The position numbers were made by a program, and so were the translations under genes. A stretch of DNA of 49,666 bases from Nocardioides rubriscoriae (GTDB lineage Bacteria > Actinomycetota > Actinomycetes > Propionibacteriales > Nocardioidaceae). Numbering within the stretch: the stretch's first letter is position 1; each line of letters begins with the position of its first letter. The stretch is taken from contig NZ_VIYJ01000004.1 of NCBI RefSeq assembly GCF_008087085.1, positions 1-49,666 on the forward strand. Reading direction: 5' to 3'. Below the pieces are notes generated by a model. The model worked only from the letters and a program-made list of their open reading frames with translations, did no database searches and had not been told where the DNA came from. Below are positions 9,302 to 18,225 of this stretch, piece after piece.

Positions 9302-10498
9302 TCAGTCCATATCGCGCTTCCTCCTCGGAGCGAGAGACTCCAGGATCTCGGCGGTCACCGGGTCGACTGTCTCGTCGGGCTCGATGTAGTGCTGCTTGGT
9401 GATCTTCGATGACGTGTGCCCCAACAACTCGGCCGCCAGATCGGGGCCGCTGGCGCGGTCTAGCACCGTCGCTACCGTGCGCCGGAACGCGTGCGGCGTG
9501 ACGTCGGCGATGCCAGCCTCAGCCAGGATGGTCCGCAGACGGCGACGCACGTTGTTCGTCGTCAGGGGGGTGTGGTTCCGGCTGAAGAACAGCAAGTGCT
9601 CGGGCGGTTCGTCGACCACCGCAACGAGGCGCTCGCGCAGAACCTCGGCTGTGAAGCTCGGGACCGACACCACCCTTGTCGACTTCTCCGTCTTGGGGTG
9701 GTTCTGCCGGTAGGTCGGCCCACCCGCCGGCGAGATGATCGTGCCGCAGATGCGGACCGTTGCCGGCGACTTGGTTACGTCGACATCGCACTTGCGCATC
9801 GCGAGCACCTCGCCGATGCGCCCGGACGTGCCGAGCATGACCTCGATGATCTGCTCCAACTGCCCGTCGGGCTTCGGGCCGGATAGACCTTCGCCACGCC
9901 GCCATGCACGGACCGCCGTTCGGATCGTCTCGACCTGGTCGACCGTAAGCGCCATCGCCTGCGACGGCGGCTTGTGCATCTTGGCGATGCCGCGCACCGG
10001 GTTCTCTTTCAGTGCGTCGTACCTGACGGCCAGGCCGAACGCGAGGCTCAGGACGGTGCGCGCCTGCTTCGCACTGCTGTAGCTCTTCGTGGAAGCGAGC
10101 TTCTTGATGAACTGGTCGACACTGCGCACGGTTACCTCGCGCAGCGAGTTGTTCTCGAAGGCTGGCATGACGAGCTGGCGCATGTTGCGCTCATACAGCG
10201 CGCGGGTGCTCGGTGCGAGCCTGCCCGTGAGGTCAAGGTCGGCGAGCCACACCTCGACGAGCCGACCGAAGGTGCTGTCGGCCGACAGATCGCGACCTCC
10301 GGCGGAGTAGCTGTCGCGGCGCGTGAGCTTCTGCTTTAGGGCACGCTCGGCAGCCTTGCGGGTGTCGCCAGTGGCCTGGACAAGACGGAGCTGACCGTCG
10401 TCGTCGCGGAACCGGACCCGGGCTTTGGTCTTGCCGTTGGGTGCGGTTATGTAGGTGAACTCACCGAAGGTGCCGATGGCGGTGCGTGGCCGTCCCAT
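9302..10498 (-). CDS. Tyrosine recombinase (phage/ICE integrase)
   Basis: A 398-residue integrase with the complete catalytic set: Arg227 (GTSGRIGEV), Lys near 272 in the beta-hairpin (PKTEKSTR), His336 and Arg339 (PHAFRR), His361 (LLGHTSS) and Tyr371 (KQHYIEP). Residues 1-65 form an arm-binding Arg/Lys-rich region and 75-165 the SAM-like core-binding domain. It catalyses integration and excision of the element, most likely at the tRNA-fMet gene 420 bases to the right. Unlike many integrases its 5' end, not its 3' end, faces the tRNA. The excisionase-like gene lies 15 bases upstream, so they are probably co-transcribed. Confidence 0.93.
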   Translation of the reverse strand: MGRPRTAIGTFGEFTYITAPNGKTKARVRFRDDDGQLRLVQATGDTRKAAERALKQKLTRRDSYSAGGRDLSADSTFGRLVEVWLADLDLTGRLAPSTRALYERNMRQLVMPAFENNSLREVTVRSVDQFIKKLASTKSYSSAKQARTVLSLAFGLAVRYDALKENPVRGIAKMHKPPSQAMALTVDQVETIRTAVRAWRRGEGLSGPKPDGQLEQIIEVMLGTSGRIGEVLAMRKCDVDVTKSPATVRICGTIISPAGGPTYRQNHPKTEKSTRVVSVPSFTAEVLRERLVAVVDEPPEHLLFFSRNHTPLTTNNVRRRLRTILAEAGIADVTPHAFRRTVATVLDRASGPDLAAELLGHTSSKITKQHYIEPDETVDPVTAEILESLAPRRKRDMD

Positions 10499-10513
10499 CT
10501 CAGATCACCGCCC

Positions 10514-10735
10514 TTACGGTTTCCCGCCGGGCCGAGGTTCGCGCTGGGCGTCTATCCAGGCGAGCACGTCGCTGCGGGTGAACTTCACATGGCGCCCTAC
10601 GCGGACGCCGCAGGGACCCTTGCCGTCCACGCGCCAGTCGTAGATGGTCGTGACCGGCACGCCGAGGTACTCGGCGAGGTCCTCGATGCTTAGCAGCGGT
10701 TCGAGTCCGCTGATCGGGTGGAATTGGGTCTTCAT
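10514..10735 (-). CDS. Excisionase-like HTH protein (MerR/HTH_17 type)
   Basis: From ATG 10735 the product has 73 residues and begins MKTQFHPISG. Residues 10-65 are a winged helix of the excisionase family: LLSIEDLAEYLGVPVTTIYDW, then a wing with GVRVGRHVKF and SDVLAWIDAQ. Such proteins bend DNA at attachment sites and steer the integrase towards excision. A longer frame starts at 10792 but has no family support. It ends 15 bases before the integrase start. Confidence 0.85.
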   Translation of the reverse strand: MKTQFHPISGLEPLLSIEDLAEYLGVPVTTIYDWRVDGKGPCGVRVGRHVKFTRSDVLAWIDAQREPRPGGKP

Positions 10736-10875
10736 GCCCTGTAGGTGGGCTGGACGCTCCGAGCGGCTCCAAGGCGCCCCGAGACGGTCCATGCCAGTTC
10801 TCGGCGCGGGCCGCCGGGCACACCTGCTGGACGAGTAGGTGATGACTTTGTGATGACCGAGTCAAGTTAGAAAGC

Positions 10876-10913
10876 TTTCAGGCTCGGTTCCCCAGAGGGA
10901 ACCGAGCCTGAAA
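10876..10913 (-). terminator. 17-bp perfect hairpin after tRNA-fMet
   Basis: A perfect inverted repeat with 17-bp arms (10876-10892 and 10897-10913) and the 4-base loop CAGA. It begins five bases beyond the 3' end of the minus-strand tRNA gene. It is flanked by A/T runs on both sides (AAAG...AAATTC) and is well placed to terminate the tRNA transcript. It could also isolate the element's genes from it. Confidence 0.8.
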
Positions 10914-10917
10914 TTCG

Positions 10918-10991
10918 TAGCGGGGGCAGGATTTGAACCTGCGACCTCTGGGTTATGAGCCCAGCGAGCTACCGAGCTGCTCCACCCCGCG
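10918..10991 (-). tRNA. Initiator tRNA-fMet (CAT)
   Basis: The reverse complement folds as a 74-nt tRNA with anticodon CAT (loop CTCATAA). The anticodon stem has the three G-C pairs (GGG/CCC) of initiators, and positions 1 and 72 are a C/T mismatch, the second initiator hallmark. The T-arm is GCAGG/TTCAAAT/CCTGC. CCA is not encoded. The 3' half is a likely attachment site of the element on its left. Confidence 0.95.
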
Positions 10992-11003
10992 TCGGTGAAC
11001 AGA

Positions 11004-11032
11004 ACGTTACCGGACCAGTGCGGGACTGCCAA
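11004..11032 (-). promoter_or_regulatory. Promoter of tRNA-fMet
   Basis: On the minus strand TTGGCA (11027-11032) and TAACGT (11004-11009) are separated by exactly 17 bases. The -10 ends 12 bases before the mature tRNA 5' end. This is a good housekeeping sigma-70-type promoter. Confidence 0.75.
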
Positions 11033-11055
11033 AACCGGGTTCGGTGACGGTGGTC

Positions 11056-14000
11056 TCAGGCTTGGTCCGGGCCCTGGTCCGAGGACTGGTCCAAGGTCTG
11101 GTGCGACGTCTGGAAGACGTCGGGACGCCAGACGTTCATCGCGCTGGTGAAGGCCGGCGGGTCGACGACGCGGCGGTCGACCTGGACCGGGGCGAGGCCG
11201 CGGCGTACGAAGACGATCGCCCAGTCGGGGCTGGTCGGCTCGGAGCGCACCTCGATGACGGTGGTGTCGTTGGTCAGGTCGAAGGTGCGGCGCTCGTCGC
11301 CCAGGCGCAGGTGGAGCACGCCGGACTCGAGGCGGACCTCGGAGGTCCGGCCACCCAGGAAGATCACGACGAACGCCGCGATGAGCATGACGAAGACCGG
11401 GACGAGCAGGACCGCGGAGAAGCCACCGGCGATCAGCAGGACGGCCGACGTCAGGGCCGCAGCGACGGCGATGCCCCCGGCGACCCGCATCGGGGTGCGG
11501 TGGGTGCGGACCTCGGCGAAGTCACCAGCGGACGCCGGGGCCAGGGCCGCGGCACCGGAACCGTCGTCGCCGGCACCGGCCCCGGCGGTGCGCTGCTCAC
11601 GGGCGGCAGGCTCAGGCTCCTCGGGGGCCGCGTCGGTCTGCTCGGCCGCAGCCGCCTGCTGCTCGGGGCGCAGGCGCGACGCCAGGCGTCGTCCGAGGCC
11701 GGTGAGCGACGCCGGCGCCAGGCCCGGCGTGGCGGGGGTGCGTGGAGCGTCAGCGCGCTCGGTCGTCGCGGGCGGCGGCAGCACAGCGGCCCGAGCAGGC
11801 GGGGGCACCGGACGCGCGGAGCCGGGCTCCGACTCCCCCACGGTCTTGTCGAGGTCGACCCCTCCGGTCGTCGTGGCGGGCTCGGCGACCGAGGCGTCCG
11901 CGGGCGGCTCGGTCTCGGCCCGTACGGCGGGGGCCGGCTCGGGCTCCGGCTCGGGCTCCGGTGCGGCCGGGGCCTCGACGGCGACCGGGAGCGTGGCGGG
12001 CCGGGGCACGGCGAGCAGCCGGGCCCGTGCCTCGGCGAGTTGGATCGCGAGGTCGGCGGCGCGGGTCTCGGCCTCGGCGCGGGCCTGGGCGTGGCGGGCC
12101 GCGGTGCGCTCGGCGTCGGCACGGGCCTGGGCCTGGGCGGCGGCCTCGCGCTTGGCGCCCGAGAGCTGCTCCTGGGCGATGCGCAACGACTCGCGGTGCT
12201 CGCTGAGCAGCGACTCGGCCTGCTGGTGGACGTCGCGCACCCGCAGCTCGGCCTCGCGGCGCTGCTGCGCGGCGGTCTCGGCGATCAGCGCCATCTCGCG
12301 GGCCGACTCCTCGGCCTCGAGACGGGCACGGGAGGCCTTCTTGGCGGCGTCCTCGACCGAGGTGCGCAGCTGGTTGGCGAGCCGGGCCTCCTCGGCGGCC
12401 GAGGCCGCCTGCTCCTGGCTGATGGCAGCGATGCGGTTGGCCTCGAGGACCAGCTCGATCTGCTCGCGGGCCTTGATCTCGGCCTGCTCGCGCCCCAGGA
12501 ACGCCTGCTCGGCGAGCTCGGCCTTCTGGGCGGCCGCGGCCTCGGCGAGCTGGCGCTGCTCGAGCGCACGCGTGGTGAAGGCGGTGAACTCCTCGGCGCT
12601 CGCGATGGCGGCCTCGGACACCTCGCGGGCCCGCAGCTCGGCGTCCATGGCCGCGGCGTGGGCCTCGGCGGCGAGCCCGGCGTGGCGGCTGGCGGCGCGC
12701 TCGGCCTCACCGCGGGCGCGGGTCTGCTCCTGGGCGTTCTCCTGCAGCACCGAGCGCTCCTGCTCGACCTGCTCGACGAACGTCGCGAACTCGGCCGCCG
12801 AGCGGCGCGCAGCCTCGGCGGTCTCGCGGGCCTGCTCCTCGGCACGGGTGCGGTCGAGCAGCGCGACCCGCGCCAGCTCGGCCTGCACCGCGGCCGCCTC
12901 GTCGGCGGCGCGGCGCGCCTCGGCCATCTCGGCGACGCGGTCCTCGATCGCGCGTCGCTCCTCGAGGGCCTGGCGGGCGAACGACGCGTGCTCCTCGGCC
13001 GCGGTCGCGGCCGCGGCCGCCACCTGCTGGGCCATCTCGGCGGCCCGGGTCGCCTCGACGTGCGCCAGGCGGGCCAGCTCGGCCTGCTCGGCGGCGATCT
13101 CCTCGGCGCGGGTGCGGGCCTTGGTCTGCTCGGTGGCGACCGACTGCAGCTCGTCGCGGTCGAGCCCGGCGCGCCGGACGAACTCGGCGTACTCCTGGGC
13201 CGAGGCGCTCGCGCTGTCGGCGAGGTCGCGGGCCCGTTCCTCGGCCTGGGTGCGGGCCAGCATGGCCTGCTCGGCCAGCGCCGACTGCTCCGCGGCCGAC
13301 TGCTCGGCGGCACGACGTGCATCGGCGAGCTCGGTGAGCGCCGCCTCGGCCGTCTCGCGCTCGGCGAGGGCGTGGCGGGCGAACGCGGCGTGCTCCTCGG
13401 CCTTGGCCGCGGCCTGGTCGGCGGTGCTGCGAGCACGCAGCTCGGCGTCGCGCGCCGCCTGGTGGGCCTCGGCAGCCAGGGTGGCCTGGCGCTGGGCGGC
13501 CTCCTCGGCGGAGGTGCGAGCCCGGACCTGCTCGCGGGCGATCCGCTCGAGCCGCTCACGCTCCTCGTGGGCCTCGCGCAGCATCGTGAGGTGCTCGTCG
13601 GCGGCCACGACCGCGGCCTCGGAGAGCTCGAGCGCGCGGCGCTCGCTCTCGGCGCGGTCGGCCAGGGCCTGCTCGGCGAGCTCGGCGAGGTACTTGGCGT
13701 TCTCCTCGGCGCGCGCCCGGGCCGCGGAGGCCTCCTGGGCGTTGAGCGCCTCGCGCCGGGCGGCGGCCTCGGCAGCCTCGCGCTCGGCGAGGGTGCTGAC
13801 GACCCGCTCGGCGAGCTCAGAGGCGTGCCGCTCGGCCGAGGACCGCTTGGCCGACTCGGACTCGGCCAGCTCGACGTGGTCGCGGGCCGAGCGCTCGGCC
13901 GCCTCCCGGGTCAGCGCTGCGCGGGTCGCGGCCTCCTCGGCCTGCCGGCGCTGCTCGGCGTACGTCGCCGCCGCGGCCTCCGCGACGGTGCGGGCCTCGT

Positions 14001-14190
14001 GGGCGGCCGCTGCTGCCTCGGCGTGCTCCTTGGCGAGCCGCTCGGCGACGGTGCGGGCCTGAATCGCCTCGGTCGCGAGCTCCTCGGCGACGATCCGCTC
14101 GGCCGCCTGCTCGGCCGCGGCCATCTCCGCGTCGCGGCGCAGCTTGGCTGCTTGCTCCGTGGCACTGGAGTAGGCGGAGGACGAGGACAT
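11056..14190 (-). CDS. Giant Ala/Glu-rich coiled-coil membrane protein with 134-residue repeats
   Basis: 1,044 residues from ATG 14190 (GGAG just upstream). Residues 10-690 are one long Ala/Glu/Arg coiled coil. Inside it, a 134-residue unit is repeated: copies begin at residues 265 (EEHAAFARHAL), 399 (EEHASFARQAL) and 533 (EEFTAFTTRAL), and a half unit precedes them. Residues 700-890 are Pro/Ala/Glu-rich and disordered. Two hydrophobic segments (about 900-946) form a membrane hairpin. The last 97 residues (RTSEVRLESGVLHLRLGDE) look like a PH-like beta domain. It is probably a cytoplasmic scaffold anchored by a C-terminal hairpin; function unknown. Gene lies 148 bases downstream of UPF0182. 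Confidence 0.88.
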   Translation of the reverse strand: MSSSSAYSSATEQAAKLRRDAEMAAAEQAAERIVAEELATEAIQARTVAERLAKEHAEAAAAAHEARTVAEAAAATYAEQRRQAEEAATRAALTREAAERSARDHVELAESESAKRSSAERHASELAERVVSTLAEREAAEAAARREALNAQEASAARARAEENAKYLAELAEQALADRAESERRALELSEAAVVAADEHLTMLREAHEERERLERIAREQVRARTSAEEAAQRQATLAAEAHQAARDAELRARSTADQAAAKAEEHAAFARHALAERETAEAALTELADARRAAEQSAAEQSALAEQAMLARTQAEERARDLADSASASAQEYAEFVRRAGLDRDELQSVATEQTKARTRAEEIAAEQAELARLAHVEATRAAEMAQQVAAAAATAAEEHASFARQALEERRAIEDRVAEMAEARRAADEAAAVQAELARVALLDRTRAEEQARETAEAARRSAAEFATFVEQVEQERSVLQENAQEQTRARGEAERAASRHAGLAAEAHAAAMDAELRAREVSEAAIASAEEFTAFTTRALEQRQLAEAAAAQKAELAEQAFLGREQAEIKAREQIELVLEANRIAAISQEQAASAAEEARLANQLRTSVEDAAKKASRARLEAEESAREMALIAETAAQQRREAELRVRDVHQQAESLLSEHRESLRIAQEQLSGAKREAAAQAQARADAERTAARHAQARAEAETRAADLAIQLAEARARLLAVPRPATLPVAVEAPAAPEPEPEPEPAPAVRAETEPPADASVAEPATTTGGVDLDKTVGESEPGSARPVPPPARAAVLPPPATTERADAPRTPATPGLAPASLTGLGRRLASRLRPEQQAAAAEQTDAAPEEPEPAAREQRTAGAGAGDDGSGAAALAPASAGDFAEVRTHRTPMRVAGGIAVAAALTSAVLLIAGGFSAVLLVPVFVMLIAAFVVIFLGGRTSEVRLESGVLHLRLGDERRTFDLTNDTTVIEVRSEPTSPDWAIVFVRRGLAPVQVDRRVVDPPAFTSAMNVWRPDVFQTSHQTLDQSSDQGPDQA

Positions 14191-14338
14191 GGGCTCCGGG
14201 GTTCTGGGAGACGGACGTGAGACGCGATCCGTCAGGGGACGGGTGCAGGACGGGCTACAGGATGCAGCCCGAATCCTACCCACCTGCGCGTCCTCCCGGA
14301 GAACGAGCCGAGGGTCTGGCTCCGGGAGGACCCGCGGA

Positions 14339-17300
14339 TCAGCTCGCGGGCGTCGTCGCGGGCGTCTGCGACGCCGAGGCCGTCGGCTCGGTCGTCGCGG
14401 CGCCCGTCGGCTGGTCGGTGCTGCCGGCGCTGGGCTGGCCCGACGGCTCCTGGGTGGGCGCCTTGTCCGGGTCGGCGCCGTTCTCGATCTGCTGGCGGTA
14501 GCCCGCCACCCGGTCGAGCGCCTTGCGGGCCAGGTCGACCTGCACCAGGTAGCCGGCGAAGTCGCCCTCGGACTTGAGGGTCTCGGCCCTGGTGAAGGCC
14601 GTGATGGCGGTGTCGAGCGAGGCGTCGAGCAGCTCCTGCAGGGTCTGCCCGGTGGCCGGCGGGTTGTTGGTGCCGTCGGGCGGGTTGGTCACCGTGGGCG
14701 AGCCGCCGTAGAGGTTCTTGATGGCGAGCTGCAGGTTGGTGCCGTAGCCGATCTCGTCGCCGTACTTGACCAGCACGTAGCGCAGCTCGGGGTAGCTGGC
14801 GTTGCTGCTCTGGTTCTGGGCGTAGACCGGCTGGACGTACATCAGCCCGTCCTCGACCGGCAGGGTCAGCATGTTGCCGTAGGTGATCTTGGCGCCGCTG
14901 ACCTTGAGGGGCTGCAACGCGGCGTTGATGTCGGTGTCGTTGACGAACTCGTTGGCGACCTGCCCCGGGCCCGACGTCTGGTCGTTCTGGTTGTCGGAGT
15001 CGGCGTTGCTCAGCTCGAGCACGCTGAACCTGCCGTAGTCGGGACTGGTGCCGTCGGAGTCGACCGACACGAAGGACGCCAGGTTGTCGCGGTTGAACGG
15101 CACGTAGACCGAGGTGAGCGCGAAGTTGGACGCCGCGCCGCTCGTCGACGGGACGTCGGTCGACGAGTCGGCCGCACCGGTTGCGGTGTCGCCGACGAAG
15201 AGCCGGTAGGGCGCCTGGAACGTGCTGGTCGCCTGCGGGTCGACCGGCACGGCCCAGCGGTCGTTGTTCTCGTACCAGTCGTTGGCCGACTGCACGTGGT
15301 AGCGGGCGTACTGGTAGCGCTGGACCTTGAAGAGGTCCTCGGGGTAGCGCACGTGGTCGAGGAGCTGCTCGGACATCTCGTCCTGGTCCTTGACGCTGCC
15401 GGGGAACACCTCGCGCCACGCCTTGAGGATCGGGTCGGTCTCGTCCCACGCGTAGAGCGTGACCTCGCCGGTGTAGGCGTCGACGGTCGCCTTGACCGCG
15501 TTGCGCATGTAGTTGATCTCGTCAGTCGGCACGGTCTGCAGGCCGGTGTTGGTCTGCAGGGCGTCCTTGATCATGGCGTCGAACGACTCACGCTGGGCGT
15601 TGGGGTAGCGGTCGGTCGTGGTGTAGCCGTCGACGATCCACAGGATCTTGCCGTCGACCAGCGCCGGGTAGGCGTCGGTGTCGACGTTGAGCCACGGCGC
15701 GACCTTCTCGACCCGCTCGCGGGGGTCGCGGACGTAGAGGACCTTCGAGCTGTCGTTGACGCGGCCCGAGAGCAGGAAGTTGGGCTCGCCGAACTTGATG
15801 GCGAACATCAGCTGGTTGAAGGTGCTGCCGACCGAGGCGTCGCCCTCGCCGCCGTAGGTCGTGGCCTCGCCGAGGTCGGAGCCCGGGACCGGCAGGTTGA
15901 GCTCGACGTCGTCGGCACCGGCGTCGGCCTTGCCGACGACGGAGTAGTCGGGGCTGCGCTCGCCGTAGTAGATCCGGCTCTCGTAGGTGTCGAGGCCGAG
16001 CGCCTGGGTGAGGTCGTCCTCGCTGCCGCGGCCCTGGGCCCACTCGATGCGCCCCGAGGTCGCGGCCGAGGAGTCGGTCGTGGTGTCGGCGCTGAACGCG
16101 TCGGTGCGGTCACGCTGGTTGGCGTAGGCCGCGATGATGCCGGCGCCGTGGGTGTAGACGGTGTGCAGGTTGGACCAGTTGCGGGCGTCGTCGCTCAGCC
16201 CGGCCTGGTCGAGCTCGCGCACGCCGAGGACCATCGCCCGGTCCTTGCCGTCGACGGTGTAGCGGTCGACGTCGAGGACTGGCGGCACCGAGTAGTAGCC
16301 GAACTGCTGCTGCAGCGCCTCGAACGCCGGCGACACGAGCTTGGGGTCCATCACCGGCGTCGTGCTGGTCGCGCTGAGCAGGTTGGCCTGGACGACCTTC
16401 TGCAGGTCGGTGTTGGGCGAGTACGGCGTCGGCTCGACGTCGGCGATGTCGTAGGCCTGCCGGGTGGCGTCGATGTTCTTCTGGATGTAGGGCGCTTCCT
16501 TGTCGGCCTCCGACGGCTTGACCTGGAACTGCTGGACGACCGCCGGGAAGATCATCCCGATCAGGATCGCCGAGAGCGCCAGCAGGGCCAGGCCCACCGA
16601 CGGCAGCTGCCAGGTGCGGCGCCAGACGTTGAGGAAGAACAGGACCGCGCAGATGACCGCGACGGCCATGAGGATGTTCTTGGCCGGCAGCACGGCGTTC
16701 TCGCCCGTGTAGTTCATGCCGGTGAAGAGACGGTTCTTCTGGGTGACCAGGTCGAAGCGGTCGAGGTAGTAGTCGACACCCTTGGCCAGCACGAAGATGC
16801 CGAGCAGCACCGACAGCTGGGCCTGCGCCGAGCCCGAGAGCCGGTCCTGGGTGGCCTGGAGGCGGATGCCGCCGTAGAGGTAGTGGGTGACCAGGGCCGC
16901 GATGATCGCGAGCACCATCGTGGCCATCGTGAAGTCGACGACGAAGTGCCACCAGGGCAGGTCGAAGAGGTAGAAGCCGATGTCCTTGTTGAAGTAGGCG
17001 TCCTGCGACCCGACGGAGGACCCGTTGCGCCACAGCTGGTAGGTGCGCCAGTGGCTGAGCCCGGAGGCTCCCGCGAAGGCGCCCAGGACCAGGGCGATGC
17101 CGACGACCAGCCAGGTACGGATCGGCGTGACGACGTCGCGGTAGCGGTCGAGGCTCGACTGCTCGCGCGACGTCGGCCGGAACAGCGGCCGGAACCGGTA
17201 GGCGAGGTAGATGTTGAGCGCGACCGCACCGCCGAGCAGGGTCCCGAAGAGCAGGAACAACACGACCTTGGTCCACAGCATCGTGCTGAAGACCTGGCCG

Positions 17301-17470
17301 TAGCCCGCGGACTGATACCAGAGTCGGTCGGTGTAGATCGACGCGAAACCGGTCAGCGCGAAGATCGCGAGGATGAGGGTCACCGCCGTGATCAGCAGGG
17401 CCCGTGAGCGCCCGCCGGATGCGCGCGGGGGCGGGGTGGCCCGGGGGTCGTCGTCGAACAGCTCGCTCAC
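14339..17470 (-). CDS. UPF0182 family membrane protein
   Basis: 1,043 residues, the normal length for this actinobacterial family (COG1615, Rv3193c in M. tuberculosis). The first 310 residues hold about seven membrane segments, with family motifs DRLWYQSAGY, NIYLAYRFRPLF and FYLFDLPWWHFVV. A large extracytoplasmic domain follows (LWYRTQ-like regions, VDRYTVDGKDRAMVLGVREL, YGGEGDASVGSTFNQLMFAI). The C-terminal 60 residues are a Thr/Ala/Pro tail. Function is unknown. Its ATG overlaps the stop of the PPA1309 gene in ATGA, so the three genes YlbL-PPA1309-UPF0182 form an operon. Confidence 0.95.
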   Translation of the reverse strand: MSELFDDDPRATPPPRASGGRSRALLITAVTLILAIFALTGFASIYTDRLWYQSAGYGQVFSTMLWTKVVLFLLFGTLLGGAVALNIYLAYRFRPLFRPTSREQSSLDRYRDVVTPIRTWLVVGIALVLGAFAGASGLSHWRTYQLWRNGSSVGSQDAYFNKDIGFYLFDLPWWHFVVDFTMATMVLAIIAALVTHYLYGGIRLQATQDRLSGSAQAQLSVLLGIFVLAKGVDYYLDRFDLVTQKNRLFTGMNYTGENAVLPAKNILMAVAVICAVLFFLNVWRRTWQLPSVGLALLALSAILIGMIFPAVVQQFQVKPSEADKEAPYIQKNIDATRQAYDIADVEPTPYSPNTDLQKVVQANLLSATSTTPVMDPKLVSPAFEALQQQFGYYSVPPVLDVDRYTVDGKDRAMVLGVRELDQAGLSDDARNWSNLHTVYTHGAGIIAAYANQRDRTDAFSADTTTDSSAATSGRIEWAQGRGSEDDLTQALGLDTYESRIYYGERSPDYSVVGKADAGADDVELNLPVPGSDLGEATTYGGEGDASVGSTFNQLMFAIKFGEPNFLLSGRVNDSSKVLYVRDPRERVEKVAPWLNVDTDAYPALVDGKILWIVDGYTTTDRYPNAQRESFDAMIKDALQTNTGLQTVPTDEINYMRNAVKATVDAYTGEVTLYAWDETDPILKAWREVFPGSVKDQDEMSEQLLDHVRYPEDLFKVQRYQYARYHVQSANDWYENNDRWAVPVDPQATSTFQAPYRLFVGDTATGAADSSTDVPSTSGAASNFALTSVYVPFNRDNLASFVSVDSDGTSPDYGRFSVLELSNADSDNQNDQTSGPGQVANEFVNDTDINAALQPLKVSGAKITYGNMLTLPVEDGLMYVQPVYAQNQSSNASYPELRYVLVKYGDEIGYGTNLQLAIKNLYGGSPTVTNPPDGTNNPPATGQTLQELLDASLDTAITAFTRAETLKSEGDFAGYLVQVDLARKALDRVAGYRQQIENGADPDKAPTQEPSGQPSAGSTDQPTGAATTEPTASASQTPATTPAS

Positions 17471-18225
17471 GGCGTCTCGTCCTTGTCGTCGTGCGTGTCG
17501 GTGGTGCCGAGGGGGTCAGGGATGTGGGGGGCGTCGGTCGTGTCGTCGGTCGTGTCGTCGGTCGTGTCGTCGCTGAGGGTGGCGTGCAGCAGCTGGAGCA
17601 GGCCGGGCACCAGGTCGAGACCGCCGACGACCGAGGTGTCGTGGTCGTGGGCCCTCAGGCGCAGCGCGCAGTACGTCGAGCCGGTGCGGGTCGCGCCGGC
17701 GACGATGCGGACCTCCTGGCGATCGGGGTGCTCGCGGGCGAAGGCCTGCGCGGCCGCGACGTCGTCGGGCAGCTCGTCGTCGGAGCCGGGGGGCAGCACC
17801 AGGCGCTCGACCATCACCGCGCACCCGTCGACGGTCGGGGGCCACAGGATCGACTCGAGGACCTGCTCCAGCGGCGTCGTGGGGTCGGCCATCTCCTGCT
17901 CGACCGCGGTCAGCGAGCCCCGCTCGGCGTCGGCGTCGAGGCCCATCGCCGCGGCCAGGGCCGGCTCCTGGACGACCAGGCTCGCGGTCTCGACCAGGGC
18001 GTAGAGCCGGGCCGGCTGGTCCCAGCCGTCGCCGGCCAGGTGGCGCTCGATCTCGATCACCGCGCTGGCCAGGGCCGGGTCGGCCTCGAGGTCGCCCCAG
18101 CGCGGGTCGGCGGTGAACGCCTCCTCCCCCGCCGGATCCCCCGCCGGATCGCCCGCCGGATCGCCCGCCGGATCGCCCGCCGGATCGTCCGCCGGTGCGG
18201 GCTCGGTGTGGTCGGTCTCGCTCAT
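17467..18225 (-). CDS. PPA1309 family protein
   Basis: 252 residues, matching the actinobacterial PPA1309 family of unknown function in residues 35-225 (SAVIEIERHLAGDGWDQPARLYALV, LEQVLESILWPPTVDGCA, GGLDLVPGLLQLLHATL). It is soluble, without signal peptide. Both termini carry low-complexity repeats made by 12-bp DNA repeats: DPAG five times at residues 14-33 and DDTT three times near 225. It overlaps both neighbours by four bases (ATGA), YlbL before and UPF0182 after. Confidence 0.9.
   Translation of the reverse strand: MSETDHTEPAPADDPAGDPAGDPAGDPAGDPAGEEAFTADPRWGDLEADPALASAVIEIERHLAGDGWDQPARLYALVETASLVVQEPALAAAMGLDADAERGSLTAVEQEMADPTTPLEQVLESILWPPTVDGCAVMVERLVLPPGSDDELPDDVAAAQAFAREHPDRQEVRIVAGATRTGSTYCALRLRAHDHDTSVVGGLDLVPGLLQLLHATLSDDTTDDTTDDTTDAPHIPDPLGTTDTHDDKDETP
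17536..17571. repeat. Three 12-bp tandem repeats at the 3' end of the PPA1309 gene
   Basis: The 12-mer GGTCGTGTCGTC is repeated exactly three times. On the coding strand it encodes repeated Asp-Asp-Thr-Thr. Copy number can change without shifting the frame. Confidence 0.9.
18131..18190. repeat. Five 12-bp tandem repeats at the 5' end of the PPA1309 gene
   Basis: Unit GCCGGATCGCCC, five copies with single changes in the first and last. It encodes five Asp-Pro-Ala-Gly units near the N-terminus. Confidence 0.9.

Noticed and set aside
11044..14220. Plus-strand ORF of 1,058 codons opposite the coiled-coil gene
   Set aside because: It is a mirror of Ala/Glu/Arg codons; the minus strand gives membrane hairpin, repeats and a plausible start, the plus strand only Gly/Leu/Arg low complexity.
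14189..17407. Plus-strand ORF of 1,072 codons opposite UPF0182
   Set aside because: UPF0182 motifs are clear on the minus strand; the plus frame is Val/Asp/Arg shadow without domains.
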